Source of the DNA: JACMRI01 sp043778625
Lineage (GTDB): Bacteria; Bacteroidota; Bacteroidia; UBA4408
NCBI GenBank assembly: GCA_043778625.1
Contig: JAYWFU010000108.1
Location: 1-64,000 of the forward strand
Direction: 5' to 3'
DNA length: 64,000 nt
Part shown: in pieces, positions 43,523 to 52,733 of the stretch
Layout: the number at the start of each line of letters is the position of its first letter
Position numbering within the stretch: the first letter of the stretch is position 1
Notes under the pieces: model-generated
Seen by the model: the letters and a program-made list of their open reading frames with translations, nothing else
Database searches by the model: none
What the model was told of the DNA's origin: nothing
Position numbers and translations under genes: made by a program

Positions 43523-46294
43523 TTAAAAATTAAATGCAACGGTAACCGTCCAACGTGTACCTTGTCCAAAATACACTGTGGCTGACGAGGCATCAAATCT
43601 ATCCCCAATTTGTTTGCCGTACACCTGTTGCGACGCACCATTGTTTTGTGCATCGGCCACGTATTTTTGATTAAATAAGTTGGTAATATTTAAACTTAAA
43701 TCGAGTGATTTATTATTTGCAACCTTAAATTTATTACCAACAAATAAATCAAACGTGTAGTAATTAGGTATTTGCCAACTTTCACGATTAGCATTTTTAC
43801 CAGTTAGAGTAACGGGCGAAAAGTCAGCATAATTTTTACCAAAATAAGTTCCTCTTAATTTAATGTACAAACTCTTAATAGGCTCGTAATTACCACTTAG
43901 TACGTATTGTGTTTGTGCGGCATTACCTACATGTACGCCTTTAGGAGCAAATGTTTGTTCAGGACTAGGATTTCCTTTAGCATCTAATACGGGCGTACCG
44001 TCAATATTAAGTAAATTAAAAGAGGCGTTGTTGGTGTATATCCAGTCCGAAAAGGTTAGCGCACCATCAAATGTGAGTTGCTTTAATGGCTTGTATCTAA
44101 AATCTAACTCTACCCCTTGGTGACGTACGTTAATTCCATTAATATTATAATATATTATATTTCCGTTAGCATCAGTAGTAGAGCCCGAGTAAGGTTTGTT
44201 TTTCCAAATAGTGTAATACGCATTAACATTAGCGCTAAAAACTTTGTATTTAAAGCCATACCCTAACTCAATTGATTTTACAATTTGATTTTTAATGCCT
44301 GCATACAATCTATTATTACGGTCGAACACGTTTACAAATCGTGGGGGCAATACTAAATACCCTGCATTCATAAATAGGTTATGATGGTCGTTAATATTAT
44401 AATTAGCGCCACCTTTAAACGAATAATTCACATACTTTTGCCAAGCAGTTTCAGCTACTCTAGCTTCGGGCGAACTAATGGTGTAGCTATTTCCATTACG
44501 TTTTAAAGTATCGGCAAAGCCTACAGCCATAAGTATCGTGGTATCGCTTAATACTAAATCGCGTTTTGCAAAACGGTCAACACGTTTGTAAAAACTATAA
44601 CTATTGGTTACGTTTAAGAATGCTGATATTTTATCATTCTTATACTCTAACTGGCTAAAAGCTCCCGCCCATCGCACTAAGCCAGTGTAATCGTAACCTA
44701 TTCTATCGCCTACTTTTTTTATACCAAAAGTAGAGTTGTACGTGCTTGTAGGGTCGTTTTTATTAACCCCTGATTCCGATACATAATCAGCCCCTAATAA
44801 ATCAACTGGAGTTTGATAATGTGTGCCGTTGTAGCTACGTAAATCTACCCCTATTTGCCACTTTAATTTTTCGTTTACGTCAATATTTAATGTACTTAAA
44901 CCACCGTACCAAAAATGATTATTAACACTACTGCGTAAAAATGAATTAGCGCGAACAAAATTTGGATTTGAAGTGTCAGGAGCTATAAATGATACTTGTG
45001 CATTGTTAGCTTTGGTAGGTGCATATACTGATGGTACAAAAGCACCCCCTCCATTACCAATACTTAAATACGCTACATTGCTCCAATACATATTTTCTCT
45101 AAACGTCCAATAATCGTTTAACGAAAATACGGGTTTCGAATAATAATTTACGTCTACACTTCCTACTTTTCTGTTCCCATTTTGATCAGTGTACATACCC
45201 CAGTCTTGATTGTAACGTAATCCTCTATTTAAGCTAAAAGCATTATTAATTTTGTTGGTATCTACTTTCATGGTATCTAACAAGCCTTGCGAAAAACCAT
45301 GTTTTATGGCATAGGCCGTGTCAATAATAGCCATATTAGTTTTTGTAAAACGTTGCGCATGGCTTTGCTTAGCTCCATTAACACTAAAACTTAATAAATG
45401 CCGATTAAACCTGCGTTGTAATTTTAAAAAATAAGCACCGCCTTTACTCCAAGTTTTATCTACATATCCTGAACTTTGTTGGTAATTAATTGCAGCTGTA
45501 AACCCAAAACCTTTACCAATAATACCTGAGTTATAGGATGCTCCACAACTAATGTTATCATTATTGCCTTGCGAGAGAGTAATTTTACCACCTTGCTTGT
45601 CGCCAATGCCTTTAGTTATAATATTAATTGTACCTCCAACACTTGGCAGTGCTAGTTTTGATGCACCCAAGCCTCGCTGTACTTGCATGTTTTGCACTGC
45701 TCCACCTAATCCACTCCAATTACTCCAAAACACATTACCATTTTCCATATCATTAAACGGTATACCGTCCAACATCATACCCACATTATTTTGACTAAAA
45801 CCACGTACGTTAATACGTGAATCGCCTGATCCTCCGCCACTTTCGGTAACATAAACACCAGGCGTACTCGTAAGTAATGTGGGCAAATCACGTGTACCAA
45901 GTTCTTGCTGTATTTGCTTGGCACTAATACTACTAAAGGCCACAGGAGTTTCTCTGTTTTTAGCTACATCTGCAGTAATTTCAACCTCTTTAAGCTCATT
46001 TTTTAACGGTAGTACAAACGTTACGTTTACAGGTGCACCATTCACTACAATTTTTTTAATTTGCTGCTCATATCCTATAAATGATGTTTTTAAGGTATAG
46101 CTTCCGTTAGGTAGTTTTAGTTTGAAAACACCGTTTATATCGGTTTGTGTTCCTTTGCCATCAGCATACAATACGGTTGCTCCAATTAATGTTTCGTTAG
46201 AGGTGGCATCTTGTATAACGCCTGTAACCTCGTAAGTTTGCGCAAGCAACACACTAGTACAAAGTGTTAAAAATAAAGTAAGAAGTTTGTTCAT
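43523..46294 (-). CDS. TonB-dependent outer-membrane receptor
   Basis: 923 residues from ATG at 46292-46294; an earlier in-frame ATG at 46333 would start in the terminator. Signal peptide (MNKLLTLFLTLCTSVLLAQ), carboxypeptidase-like regulatory domain (20-110, VTGVIQDATSNETLIGATVL), plug domain (about 115-235, ELGTRDLPTLLTSTPGVYV, INVRGFSQNNVGMMLDG) and a 22-strand barrel ending in an aromatic (VTVAFNF). No SusD partner follows, which separates it from polysaccharide-uptake SusC. First gene of the TonB/lipoprotein/barrel/pdxH group. Confidence 0.94.
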   Translation of the reverse strand: MNKLLTLFLTLCTSVLLAQTYEVTGVIQDATSNETLIGATVLYADGKGTQTDINGVFKLKLPNGSYTLKTSFIGYEQQIKKIVVNGAPVNVTFVLPLKNELKEVEITADVAKNRETPVAFSSISAKQIQQELGTRDLPTLLTSTPGVYVTESGGGSGDSRINVRGFSQNNVGMMLDGIPFNDMENGNVFWSNWSGLGGAVQNMQVQRGLGASKLALPSVGGTINIITKGIGDKQGGKITLSQGNNDNISCGASYNSGIIGKGFGFTAAINYQQSSGYVDKTWSKGGAYFLKLQRRFNRHLLSFSVNGAKQSHAQRFTKTNMAIIDTAYAIKHGFSQGLLDTMKVDTNKINNAFSLNRGLRYNQDWGMYTDQNGNRKVGSVDVNYYSKPVFSLNDYWTFRENMYWSNVAYLSIGNGGGAFVPSVYAPTKANNAQVSFIAPDTSNPNFVRANSFLRSSVNNHFWYGGLSTLNIDVNEKLKWQIGVDLRSYNGTHYQTPVDLLGADYVSESGVNKNDPTSTYNSTFGIKKVGDRIGYDYTGLVRWAGAFSQLEYKNDKISAFLNVTNSYSFYKRVDRFAKRDLVLSDTTILMAVGFADTLKRNGNSYTISSPEARVAETAWQKYVNYSFKGGANYNINDHHNLFMNAGYLVLPPRFVNVFDRNNRLYAGIKNQIVKSIELGYGFKYKVFSANVNAYYTIWKNKPYSGSTTDANGNIIYYNINGINVRHQGVELDFRYKPLKQLTFDGALTFSDWIYTNNASFNLLNIDGTPVLDAKGNPSPEQTFAPKGVHVGNAAQTQYVLSGNYEPIKSLYIKLRGTYFGKNYADFSPVTLTGKNANRESWQIPNYYTFDLFVGNKFKVANNKSLDLSLNITNLFNQKYVADAQNNGASQQVYGKQIGDRFDASSATVYFGQGTRWTVTVAFNF

Positions 46295-46322
46295 TTTGAG
46301 ACAGAAGTTTGTTTGGTATACA

Positions 46323-46361
46323 AAAAAATCCATAAGTGGTTTGAGTACTTATGGATTTTTT
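46323..46361 (-). terminator. 15-bp hairpin terminator
   Basis: AAAAAATCCATAAGT at 46323-46337 pairs with ACTTATGGATTTTTT at 46347-46361 around a 9-nt loop, ending the lamin-tail gene and preceding the TonB receptor. Confidence 0.75.
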
Positions 46362-46415
46362 ATTGTTGTAATTTAATACTGTATTGTTTTAAGTTGTCTT
46401 AAAAGTCTAAACTAA

Positions 46416-47417
46416 TTATTCAACTATTATTTTGTGCGTAATAGTGTTGTTGTTTATAGTTTTAACAGCTACTATGTACATACCTTTTTCAAGGTTAGTT
46501 ACATCAACAGCAACTTTTGCAGTTGCATTACCTGCTAATGTTTTTACTACCTTACCAATAACATTATACACAGTTACTTGCGCAATTGTTGTGTTAGCAG
46601 TTACGCTTACCATGCTAGTAGCTGGGTTAGGCGCAATACTAGCGTTATCGGTATTTACTGTTTTTACAGCAACTGGATTACACATACAATCATGTGTACC
46701 AAATACATCATATAATAATAATGAATCATTAGCTGTAGCACCTGCTAGTAAACCAGGTATGGTATCATATTCAGCTAATGGGTTAAATTCAATAGGCATT
46801 GCTAATACACCACCAGTAATTGACGGACGGCGTACCATCAAATAACCAGTAGTTATCCATTTACCTTGTCCTGCTTGTCCACGATAAGGTGCTAATGTAC
46901 TCCAGCCAGTTTTAACAGTTACGCCAGTTTCTCCAAATATATCCACTATAGTACCCGAAGCATCTTGCAATACTAAAGCATCACTTCCTTTAAAATACAT
47001 TGGCTGACCTTGAGAAGAATTGTTAGAACCATAGTTACGATCTAACTGATTAGCCTTAGCTTGTAGATTAATATCGCAAGCAGGACTTGTAGGAGTAGAG
47101 GTAGCTGCTTTTTGACCATTAACAAACAAGAACGTACCATAAGCAGGTATTGTACCTGTTAAATGTGCTGTATCGCCTGTTGTGGTAGATGGAAAACCAC
47201 CTGGAGTGTAAGTACTTATTAAACCAGAACTAGCTGATTTGTAACGCGACACTGTAAAACCTGTAATATTAACTGGCGAAGCTGTAGGGTTATACAACTC
47301 AATACATTTAGTGTTACCTTTACCTCGCATGTATTTTGAGATAAACACTTTAGTACAGTTTTGTGCGCTTGCAGTTAAGCTACCAATTGTAAGTAATCCT
47401 AGTAAAACTTTTTTCAT
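46416..47417 (-). CDS. lamin-tail domain protein with T9SS sorting domain
   Basis: 333 residues: signal peptide (MKKVLLGLLTIGSLTASA|Q), a lamin-tail domain (about 22-200, FISKYMRGKGNTKCIELYNP, VNITGFTVSRYKS) and a C-terminal T9SS type A domain (about 260-333, IAPNPATSMVSVTANTT, VYNVIGKVVKTLAG, KGMYIVAVKT). Secreted to the surface; the lamin-tail fold is common in Bacteroidota exported nucleases and adhesins, but no catalytic domain is present. It has a good promoter upstream. Confidence 0.85.
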   Translation of the reverse strand: MKKVLLGLLTIGSLTASAQNCTKVFISKYMRGKGNTKCIELYNPTASPVNITGFTVSRYKSASSGLISTYTPGGFPSTTTGDTAHLTGTIPAYGTFLFVNGQKAATSTPTSPACDINLQAKANQLDRNYGSNNSSQGQPMYFKGSDALVLQDASGTIVDIFGETGVTVKTGWSTLAPYRGQAGQGKWITTGYLMVRRPSITGGVLAMPIEFNPLAEYDTIPGLLAGATANDSLLLYDVFGTHDCMCNPVAVKTVNTDNASIAPNPATSMVSVTANTTIAQVTVYNVIGKVVKTLAGNATAKVAVDVTNLEKGMYIVAVKTINNNTITHKIIVE

Positions 47418-47462
47418 TGTGTGGGTTGTTTGGTTTTAGTTTTGGGTTATTTTATTTGTGTG

Positions 47463-47492
47463 CAAATGTACACTCAAATTTGGACTAACAAA
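47463..47492 (-). promoter_or_regulatory. Bacteroidota-type promoter for the lamin-tail gene
   Basis: On the minus strand TTTG (47492-47489), 18 nt, TACATTTG (47470-47463), about 46 nt before the ATG at 47417. Confidence 0.65.
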
Positions 47493-47600
47493 CCATTGTG
47501 TATAAACTTTAACAATTAGTTAATAATTAAATTACTGGCGGTTAATTTTTCATTATCAATTATTGTAGTAGTTTTAATGCCAAATAATAATTTAAAAGTA

Positions 47601-48998
47601 ATGAAAATAAAATTTGGAACTGACGGCTGGCGTGCCATTATAGCGCAAGAATTTACTGAGCAAAACGTAGCACGTGTGGCCGAAGCTACTGCCACTTGGA
47701 TTAAACAAAACGGAGGTACATCGGTAGTGGTAGGGCACGATTGTAGGTTTGCAGGCGAGCTATTTGTACATGCTATTATTAAGGTAATGAACCACCACGG
47801 CATTAAAGTATTTACAAGCAAAGGCTTTGTAAGTACTCCTATGGTATCGTTAGCCACGGTTAAGCATCAAGCGGCGTTGGGTATTATTATTACTGCATCG
47901 CACAATCCGCCAAGTTATAATGGTTTTAAATTAAAAGGCAGTTATGGCGGCCCATTATTGCCTGAGCAAGTGCAAGAAATTGAAGATATGATAGCCGATA
48001 CCTGCACCGTTGATGTGCGTAGCGATTTGGGACAAAGTGCATTGTTAGAATATATTGACATGGAAACCATGTACGTAAACCATGCCGAAGCTAACTTTGA
48101 CATGGATGCCATACGCAACAGCCCGTTAAAACTAGCCTACGATGCTATGTACGGAGCTGGGCAAAACGTAATGCGCCGCTTGTTCCCTGACGACGTTACC
48201 TTTTTGCACTGCGATTACAACCCAAGTTTTAATGGGCAAGCACCTGAACCTATCCACAAAAATTTATTGGAGTTTAGTGAGTTAATTCGCCTTGCCGATG
48301 GCGACATTGACTGTGGATTGTGTACCGATGGCGATGCCGACCGCATTGGCTTGTACAACAGCAAAGGCGAGTTTATTGATTCGCACCACATTATACTATT
48401 GTTAATCCATTACATGGTGAAGTACAAAGGTATTAAGGGCAAGGTGTGCACGGCATTTAGCAGTACCGTAAAAATTAAAACCCTATGCGACCATTATGGC
48501 TTGCCGTTAGATGTAGTTAAAATTGGTTTTAAATACATTTGTGGTATTATGTTGGAAGAAGACGTGCTAGTAGGAGGGGAGGAGAGCGGTGGAATAGCCA
48601 TTAAAGGCCATATACCAGAGCGCGACGGAATTTGGATGGGCTTAACGCTATTTGAATTTATGGCAAAATCAGGCAAATCACTCAACGAATTAATTGAGGA
48701 GGTGTACGCTATTACGGGCAAATTTGCATTTGGACGTAACGATTTACAGTTAACTGAAACTCTTAAAAACAAAATAGTAGCCAACTGCGAAGCACGTGTG
48801 TATACCCAGTTTGGCAAATACACCGTACAACGCTTGGACGATCTTGACGGTTACAAATATTTTATTGACGACAGTACTTGGCTTATGATACGTGCCAGTG
48901 GTACCGAGCCAGTATTACGTACTTATGCCGAAGCCGCTACATTAGAAAAAGCGCAAGACATACTTAACGATGTAAAAGCGGTGCTAATGCAAGCGTAA
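47601..48998 (+). CDS. phosphoglucomutase/phosphomannomutase family protein
   Basis: 465 residues from ATG 47601, giving the usual opening MKIKFGTDGWRAIIAQEFT; an ATG at 47577 adds eight residues. The phosphoserine loop is TASHNPPSYNGFKLKGSYGG, the metal loop DGDADRIG, the sugar-specificity loop GGEESGGIAIKGH, and the phosphate-binding loop RASGTEPVLRTYAE. All four are intact. It interconverts hexose 1- and 6-phosphates and feeds nucleotide-sugar synthesis. Convergent with the 49139 gene across a strong terminator. Confidence 0.92.
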   Translation: MKIKFGTDGWRAIIAQEFTEQNVARVAEATATWIKQNGGTSVVVGHDCRFAGELFVHAIIKVMNHHGIKVFTSKGFVSTPMVSLATVKHQAALGIIITASHNPPSYNGFKLKGSYGGPLLPEQVQEIEDMIADTCTVDVRSDLGQSALLEYIDMETMYVNHAEANFDMDAIRNSPLKLAYDAMYGAGQNVMRRLFPDDVTFLHCDYNPSFNGQAPEPIHKNLLEFSELIRLADGDIDCGLCTDGDADRIGLYNSKGEFIDSHHIILLLIHYMVKYKGIKGKVCTAFSSTVKIKTLCDHYGLPLDVVKIGFKYICGIMLEEDVLVGGEESGGIAIKGHIPERDGIWMGLTLFEFMAKSGKSLNELIEEVYAITGKFAFGRNDLQLTETLKNKIVANCEARVYTQFGKYTVQRLDDLDGYKYFIDDSTWLMIRASGTEPVLRTYAEAATLEKAQDILNDVKAVLMQA

Positions 48999-49033
48999 TA
49001 TATTTTATACTTGTTGGCTTAGCTCTTTAACAA

Positions 49034-49077
49034 TAAAAGTACCTTGGTTTGTAATAACACAAACCAAGGTACTTTTA
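49034..49077. terminator. 19-bp perfect bidirectional terminator
   Basis: TAAAAGTACCTTGGTTTGT at 49034-49052 pairs perfectly with ACAAACCAAGGTACTTTTA at 49059-49077 around a 6-nt loop, between two convergent genes. Confidence 0.85.
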
Positions 49078-49138
49078 CTTTGTGGGCAGTAATTACAATG
49101 TTCTCTTGCTTAAATGCGGAGCAAAGTAAATTGCTTGT

Positions 49139-51058
49139 TTAATTTTTCACCACCTTGTAACTAAGTGTTTCTGTGGCAGTGCGCACTTTAATTATGTACA
49201 TGCCATTGGCTAAGTTAGTCAGGTTAAATGTTGCGCTTCCTTCAGCATTCGTTACCTCTAGTTGTTTGCCATTAAGCTCAGTTAAATACACAGTTGCTTT
49301 TTGTGGGCCAAGGTTTACCCTTACATAACCATTGGTGGGGTTGGGGGTTAGCGTAATGTAACTTGCTAATTTGTTAGTTACACTTGTTATTACAAAATTA
49401 ACGCAGTTAGATGTGTAGGTGCAACTGCTATCGGTAAGTTGTACTGCGTAACTTCCAGTAGTTGTGGGTACGTAATACTGGCTAGTAGCACCTGTTATTG
49501 GTGTGTTTCCATTAGTACAATCAATCCATTGGTAGTTTACTCCTGCTTGAATTACTATTATAGAGTCGTTAGAAACATTGACAGTAGTATTTAGTGTAGG
49601 CTTTATGTTTATTCTAACCTGCTGGTAAGTAATACCCGCAACTTTGCACGAATTATCAAAAACCTTAAACATAAATGTAAATGTGCTCGGTAGTAAATCA
49701 CTATTACTACTATTACAAGGAACTTTCCATTTAAAATGCCCTGTAATCGCACCGTAACCAGTACCTCCTACAATTGGGGCAAATGGGTTAGCGCTAGTAA
49801 GCACAAACGATGCCCCAAGGTTAGAAACGGTATCCGTACCATTACACGATGGGTTGTTGCATGGGCTTACAAGCCCTAGTGTTGTGGCGTCATACATAAC
49901 TGTACCATTTAAGGTATTAAATTTTATTCCAGATAGTGTTACCGTTTGCTGCTGTGTAATGGTGTCTTTAGTGGCAATATCAAATTCTATCACATCACCT
50001 GATACAGCATTAATTTCATAACCAGTAGTGGCTTGCACGCCATTTTTATAAAAAGTTATAGGAGCAATAGTAGGTAGCGTATTTGTTTGTGTTGGATATA
50101 CGGTAACAACAGAACTACGATATACTTCAGCTATTTTAATACCTTGACGGTAAGCCGTTGTTTTAAAGGTGAAAATATAATTACCATCAGCTATTGAATC
50201 GTTTACTCTAAAATTAAATTCTCCAGTAGCTGTATTTAGTATTGGCTTAGTACCTACAGCTATAGCCCTAATAGGATTAGTATAATTAAACGGTATTTTA
50301 AATGTAATATAATCAGCATGAGATGCAGTAGATGTTCCGTTTTCCTTCCAATGATTAAGGCCACTACCCGCATGGCATGTAGGTCCTGTACTACTAACTG
50401 ATGAGCCATCTGTCCAAACATCATTCATAGGTTTAGCCCATTCAACTGATAAAAAATCTCCATCATAATCGCTGGCATTTGGGTTGTAGTTAAACGTTTG
50501 CCCCTTAGCAAGTATAGTCAATGGAGTTTCGGTAAACATAGGTGAGTTATCGTAGCAAGGTTTTGCTTTTTTGCCTTGATACGCATACATTATAGTCCGT
50601 AACGTAAAACCTGAATTTGTAGTATTAATTAAGCCGTTTAACATACAACAATTACTGTACGAAAACACCCAACCATTAACCCCAGGTGTATAATTACCTA
50701 AGTCAATATCAGCGGATTCGTAAAAAATTTCCTGCATAGCTCCTAGTTTATTATTTCCACATTTAATTGCGGTAGCAATGTTTCCACATGATGGAGAAGA
50801 TATTTCACGGTTAGAAATTTCGTTTACTACAATTTGATTAATAATTGGATGGTTGTACACGCATAACGTTTTTACTCCTGTACCAATTTCGGAAGGATTA
50901 CCACCTTCGCAGGCTTGGTAAACTAATAGTTTAAATTTATATTTACCATTAAGTTGGCATACCCAAGTTATTTGCCCACCCTCTACAGCCTGTGCACACT
51001 GATAGTTTAAGTTAATTAATGTATTAGCTAAAATTAGGGTACGTAGTAGTTTTTTCAT
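49139..51058 (-). CDS. large secreted T9SS surface protein, unknown function
   Basis: 639 residues from ATG at 51056-51058, which gives a signal peptide (MKKLLRTLILANTLINLNYQC); an ATG at 51088 would add ten. GGQITWVCQLNGKYKFKLLV and YDGDFLSVEWAKP resemble the N-terminal repeats of Bacteroidota gliding or adhesin-type proteins. Many paired cysteines suggest disulfides. The C-terminal 70 residues (TPNPTNGYVRVNLGPQ, LANGMYIIKVRT) form a T9SS type A sorting domain, so it is exported and anchored or released. No catalytic motif seen. Confidence 0.78.
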   Translation of the reverse strand: MKKLLRTLILANTLINLNYQCAQAVEGGQITWVCQLNGKYKFKLLVYQACEGGNPSEIGTGVKTLCVYNHPIINQIVVNEISNREISSPSCGNIATAIKCGNNKLGAMQEIFYESADIDLGNYTPGVNGWVFSYSNCCMLNGLINTTNSGFTLRTIMYAYQGKKAKPCYDNSPMFTETPLTILAKGQTFNYNPNASDYDGDFLSVEWAKPMNDVWTDGSSVSSTGPTCHAGSGLNHWKENGTSTASHADYITFKIPFNYTNPIRAIAVGTKPILNTATGEFNFRVNDSIADGNYIFTFKTTAYRQGIKIAEVYRSSVVTVYPTQTNTLPTIAPITFYKNGVQATTGYEINAVSGDVIEFDIATKDTITQQQTVTLSGIKFNTLNGTVMYDATTLGLVSPCNNPSCNGTDTVSNLGASFVLTSANPFAPIVGGTGYGAITGHFKWKVPCNSSNSDLLPSTFTFMFKVFDNSCKVAGITYQQVRINIKPTLNTTVNVSNDSIIVIQAGVNYQWIDCTNGNTPITGATSQYYVPTTTGSYAVQLTDSSCTYTSNCVNFVITSVTNKLASYITLTPNPTNGYVRVNLGPQKATVYLTELNGKQLEVTNAEGSATFNLTNLANGMYIIKVRTATETLSYKVVKN

Positions 51059-51241
51059 AGCGGTGTGGAGGTTATATTTCCTATACAATTTTAATAAATA
51101 ATTTTAAAATTATTTAGTTTTAATTCTTTTATTAATCTACTACGTTCTCGCTAAAAATATAGTTGCACATGAATTTATTTAAATAGATGGTCATTGCTTG
51201 TTTAGTTACATACTCTTTTTTTAGAATAGTATTTTTTTTGA

Positions 51242-51790
51242 GCTAGTGAGAGCTTGTAGCCACAAGTGTTCGAAACGTTAATTAAGCTGAATTCCATAGC
51301 TGTTTTGTCTTATCAGGGTTACCTCCACATAGCACTACTATTTCTTTAATAATAGGGTTGTCGAGTTCAATTTAGCAATTTTATAGCTTTTAACTTTATT
51401 TAGCTTTCGATAGGCAATAATTAGTATAGCTAAAATCATAGTAATGTACAGCATTATATTTAGTAGCTATATTTTAGTTTGAAAACGATTTGAATTTAGC
51501 CGAGCTTAGATAGGTTTCCATAACTCGCAAACTTAATTTTTCACTGTTGAGCATCGAAAAAACATCAATTTAAAAACGACCTTACCACTTAATTTTTTCA
51601 CCTGAAAATCAACATTTGTTTCTAGTGCCAAGGCATCAAAAGTCGCAGGCGGTATTAGTTTTAATAATTCATTTACAGTCATAAATCACTACTACCAGTT
51701 TTAAAATTAGGCTAAATCGTTACTCAATTTAATTATACTCATTTATTTGAGTAACGTTTCTAACACTTGTGGCTACAAGGTCGCACTAGC
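51242..51790 (-). mobile_element. decayed IS4-like insertion sequence with 38-bp inverted ends
   Basis: Terminal repeats at 51242-51279 and 51753-51790 match in 35 of 38 bases (shared core CTTGTAGCCACAAGTGTT). Between them, on the minus strand, lie two broken pieces of an IS4-type transposase gene. The element is only 549 bp, so most of the transposase is deleted. No target duplication is evident at the edges. Confidence 0.7.
51282..51682 (-). pseudogene. remnant of an IS4-family transposase
   Basis: From ATG 51682 the frame reads MTVNELLKLIPPATFDALAL then ETNVDFQVKKLSGKVVFKLM, the N-terminus of Bacteroidota IS4-type transposases. After the A-run at 51557-51562 a one-base shift is needed to continue with SMLNSEKLSLRVMETYLSSA and KFKSFSN. 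The rest is missing; near the stop (51282) IELDNPIIKEIVVLCGGNP and DKTKQLWNSA reappear, matching the C-terminus. Internal deletion, frameshift and stops make it inactive. Confidence 0.65.
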
Positions 51791-51848
51791 CTAAAGTGCT
51801 CAGCTATCTAATGCTAGCACTAGCGGTCAATGATACAATATTGTTACA

Positions 51849-51888
51849 AACAAAAACGCTCGCTTAATTAAAAGCGAGCGTTTTTGTT
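51849..51888 (-). terminator. 17-bp hairpin terminator of the rpmI-rplT transcript
   Basis: AACAAAAACGCTCGCTT at 51849-51865 pairs perfectly with AAGCGAGCGTTTTTGTT at 51872-51888 around a 6-nt loop, followed on the minus strand by the T-rich arm, 33 nt past the rplT stop. Confidence 0.85.
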
Positions 51889-51921
51889 TCTCAAAATAAT
51901 AATTTAAGTTATTTACTTATC

Positions 51922-52266
51922 TTATTTAACCGATTGTGCTAAAGCCTTAAAAGCTTCAGGGTTGTTCATTGCTAAGTCAGCCATAGTTTTGCGGTTTAAC
52001 TTAATGCCTTTAGCATTTAATTTACCTATAAACACTGAGTAACTCATATCAAACTCGCGTACTGCTGCGTTGATACGTACAATCCATAAAGCACGAAAAT
52101 TGCGTTTCTTAGCTCTACGATCGCGAAATGCGTATTGTTGACCTTTTTCCCAGGTATTTTTGGCTACTGTCCACACATTTTTGCGTGATCCAAAATAACC
52201 TTTGGTGCGTTTGAGTATTTTTTTTCTTCTTGCTCTCGAAGCTACGTGATTGACTGAACGTGGCAT
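51922..52266 (-). CDS. rplT: 50S ribosomal protein L20
   Basis: 114 residues, exact L20 length: MPRSVNHVASRARRKKILKR, then the KRTKGYFGSRKNVWTVAKN loop and the conserved WIVRINAAVREFDMSYSVFI block. It binds 23S rRNA early in 50S assembly. It lies 124 bp after rpmI, a longer gap than usual, and ends at a strong terminator. Confidence 0.97.
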   Translation of the reverse strand: MPRSVNHVASRARRKKILKRTKGYFGSRKNVWTVAKNTWEKGQQYAFRDRRAKKRNFRALWIVRINAAVREFDMSYSVFIGKLNAKGIKLNRKTMADLAMNNPEAFKALAQSVK

Positions 52267-52390
52267 ATTGTTGAATGTTTTTTTGTTTAAAGCGACTAAT
52301 ATCGTATTTTACGTATTAATACTTGTGCTTTTTAACTGGTTTTATACTATTACTTAACCTTTAAAAATTAGCGTTGTTTCTTACGGCTAA

Positions 52391-52585
52391 TTACTTTACT
52401 AATAACAAGTGTATACGTGCAGCATCGCGCTCGTGTACTAATCCTGAATGAGTAAGTGCTCTTTTTTGTTTGGTAGTTTTCTTGGTAAGAATGTGGCGTT
52501 TGTACGCGTGCTTACGTTTGATTTTACCAGTTCCAGTTAACGTAAAACGTTTTTTTGCACTGGAATTAGTTTTCATTTTTGGCAT
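52391..52585 (-). CDS. rpmI: 50S ribosomal protein L35
   Basis: 64 residues, the usual L35 length: PKMKTNSSAKKRFTLTGTGK and the basic KRKHAYKRHILTKKTTKQKR core. A TTG-N20-TATATTCG promoter sits directly upstream, so rpmI starts its own transcript here rather than following infC, which is not in the window. The antisense frame of the methyltransferase ORF runs through it and should be ignored. Confidence 0.97.
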   Translation of the reverse strand: MPKMKTNSSAKKRFTLTGTGKIKRKHAYKRHILTKKTTKQKRALTHSGLVHERDAARIHLLLVK

Positions 52586-52620
52586 GATTTATCTTCTATT
52601 GAATTATTATTTTGAGATGG

Positions 52621-52651
52621 CGAATATATGCACTTCATTTTTGTTACACAA
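52621..52651 (-). promoter_or_regulatory. promoter of the rpmI-rplT transcript
   Basis: Minus-strand TTG (52651-52649), 20 nt, TATATTCG (52628-52621), about 36 nt before the rpmI ATG; same TTCG variant as the promoter at 7147. Confidence 0.62.
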
Positions 52652-52704
52652 CTATTATTACACATTAATTTTAACTTCGTCTCAAATTATTGCCTGCAGT
52701 ACCT

Positions 52705-52712
52705 TACATTTG
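52705..52712 (+). promoter_or_regulatory. -7 promoter element (TACATTTG) of the THUMP methyltransferase gene
   Basis: TACATTTG is a perfect TAnnTTTG match 22 nt before ATG 52734; no clear -33 TTG at the right distance. It shows that the 88 codons upstream of 52734 are not translated. Confidence 0.55.
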
Positions 52713-52733
52713 CACAAAAATAAACATAAAATT

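Larger units (their letters stand above)
51089..51921. other. intergenic region holding a transposon remnant and a terminator
   Basis: The 0.8-kb gap between the T9SS gene and rplT is filled mostly by the 549-bp IS remnant (51242-51790). The left 150 bp (51089-51241) is A+T-rich with no feature seen. The right 130 bp ends in the rplT terminator at 51849-51888. A 10-bp inverted pair (CGTTACTCAA/TTGAGTAACG) lies inside the IS near its right end. Confidence 0.6.

Noticed and set aside
47516..47857. Minus-strand open frame opposite the phosphohexomutase start
   Set aside because: Shadow of the real gene; no start signal.
52470..52733. N-terminal extension of the THUMP methyltransferase
   Set aside because: It runs antisense through rpmI, lies upstream of the promoter at 52705 and has no similarity to the family.
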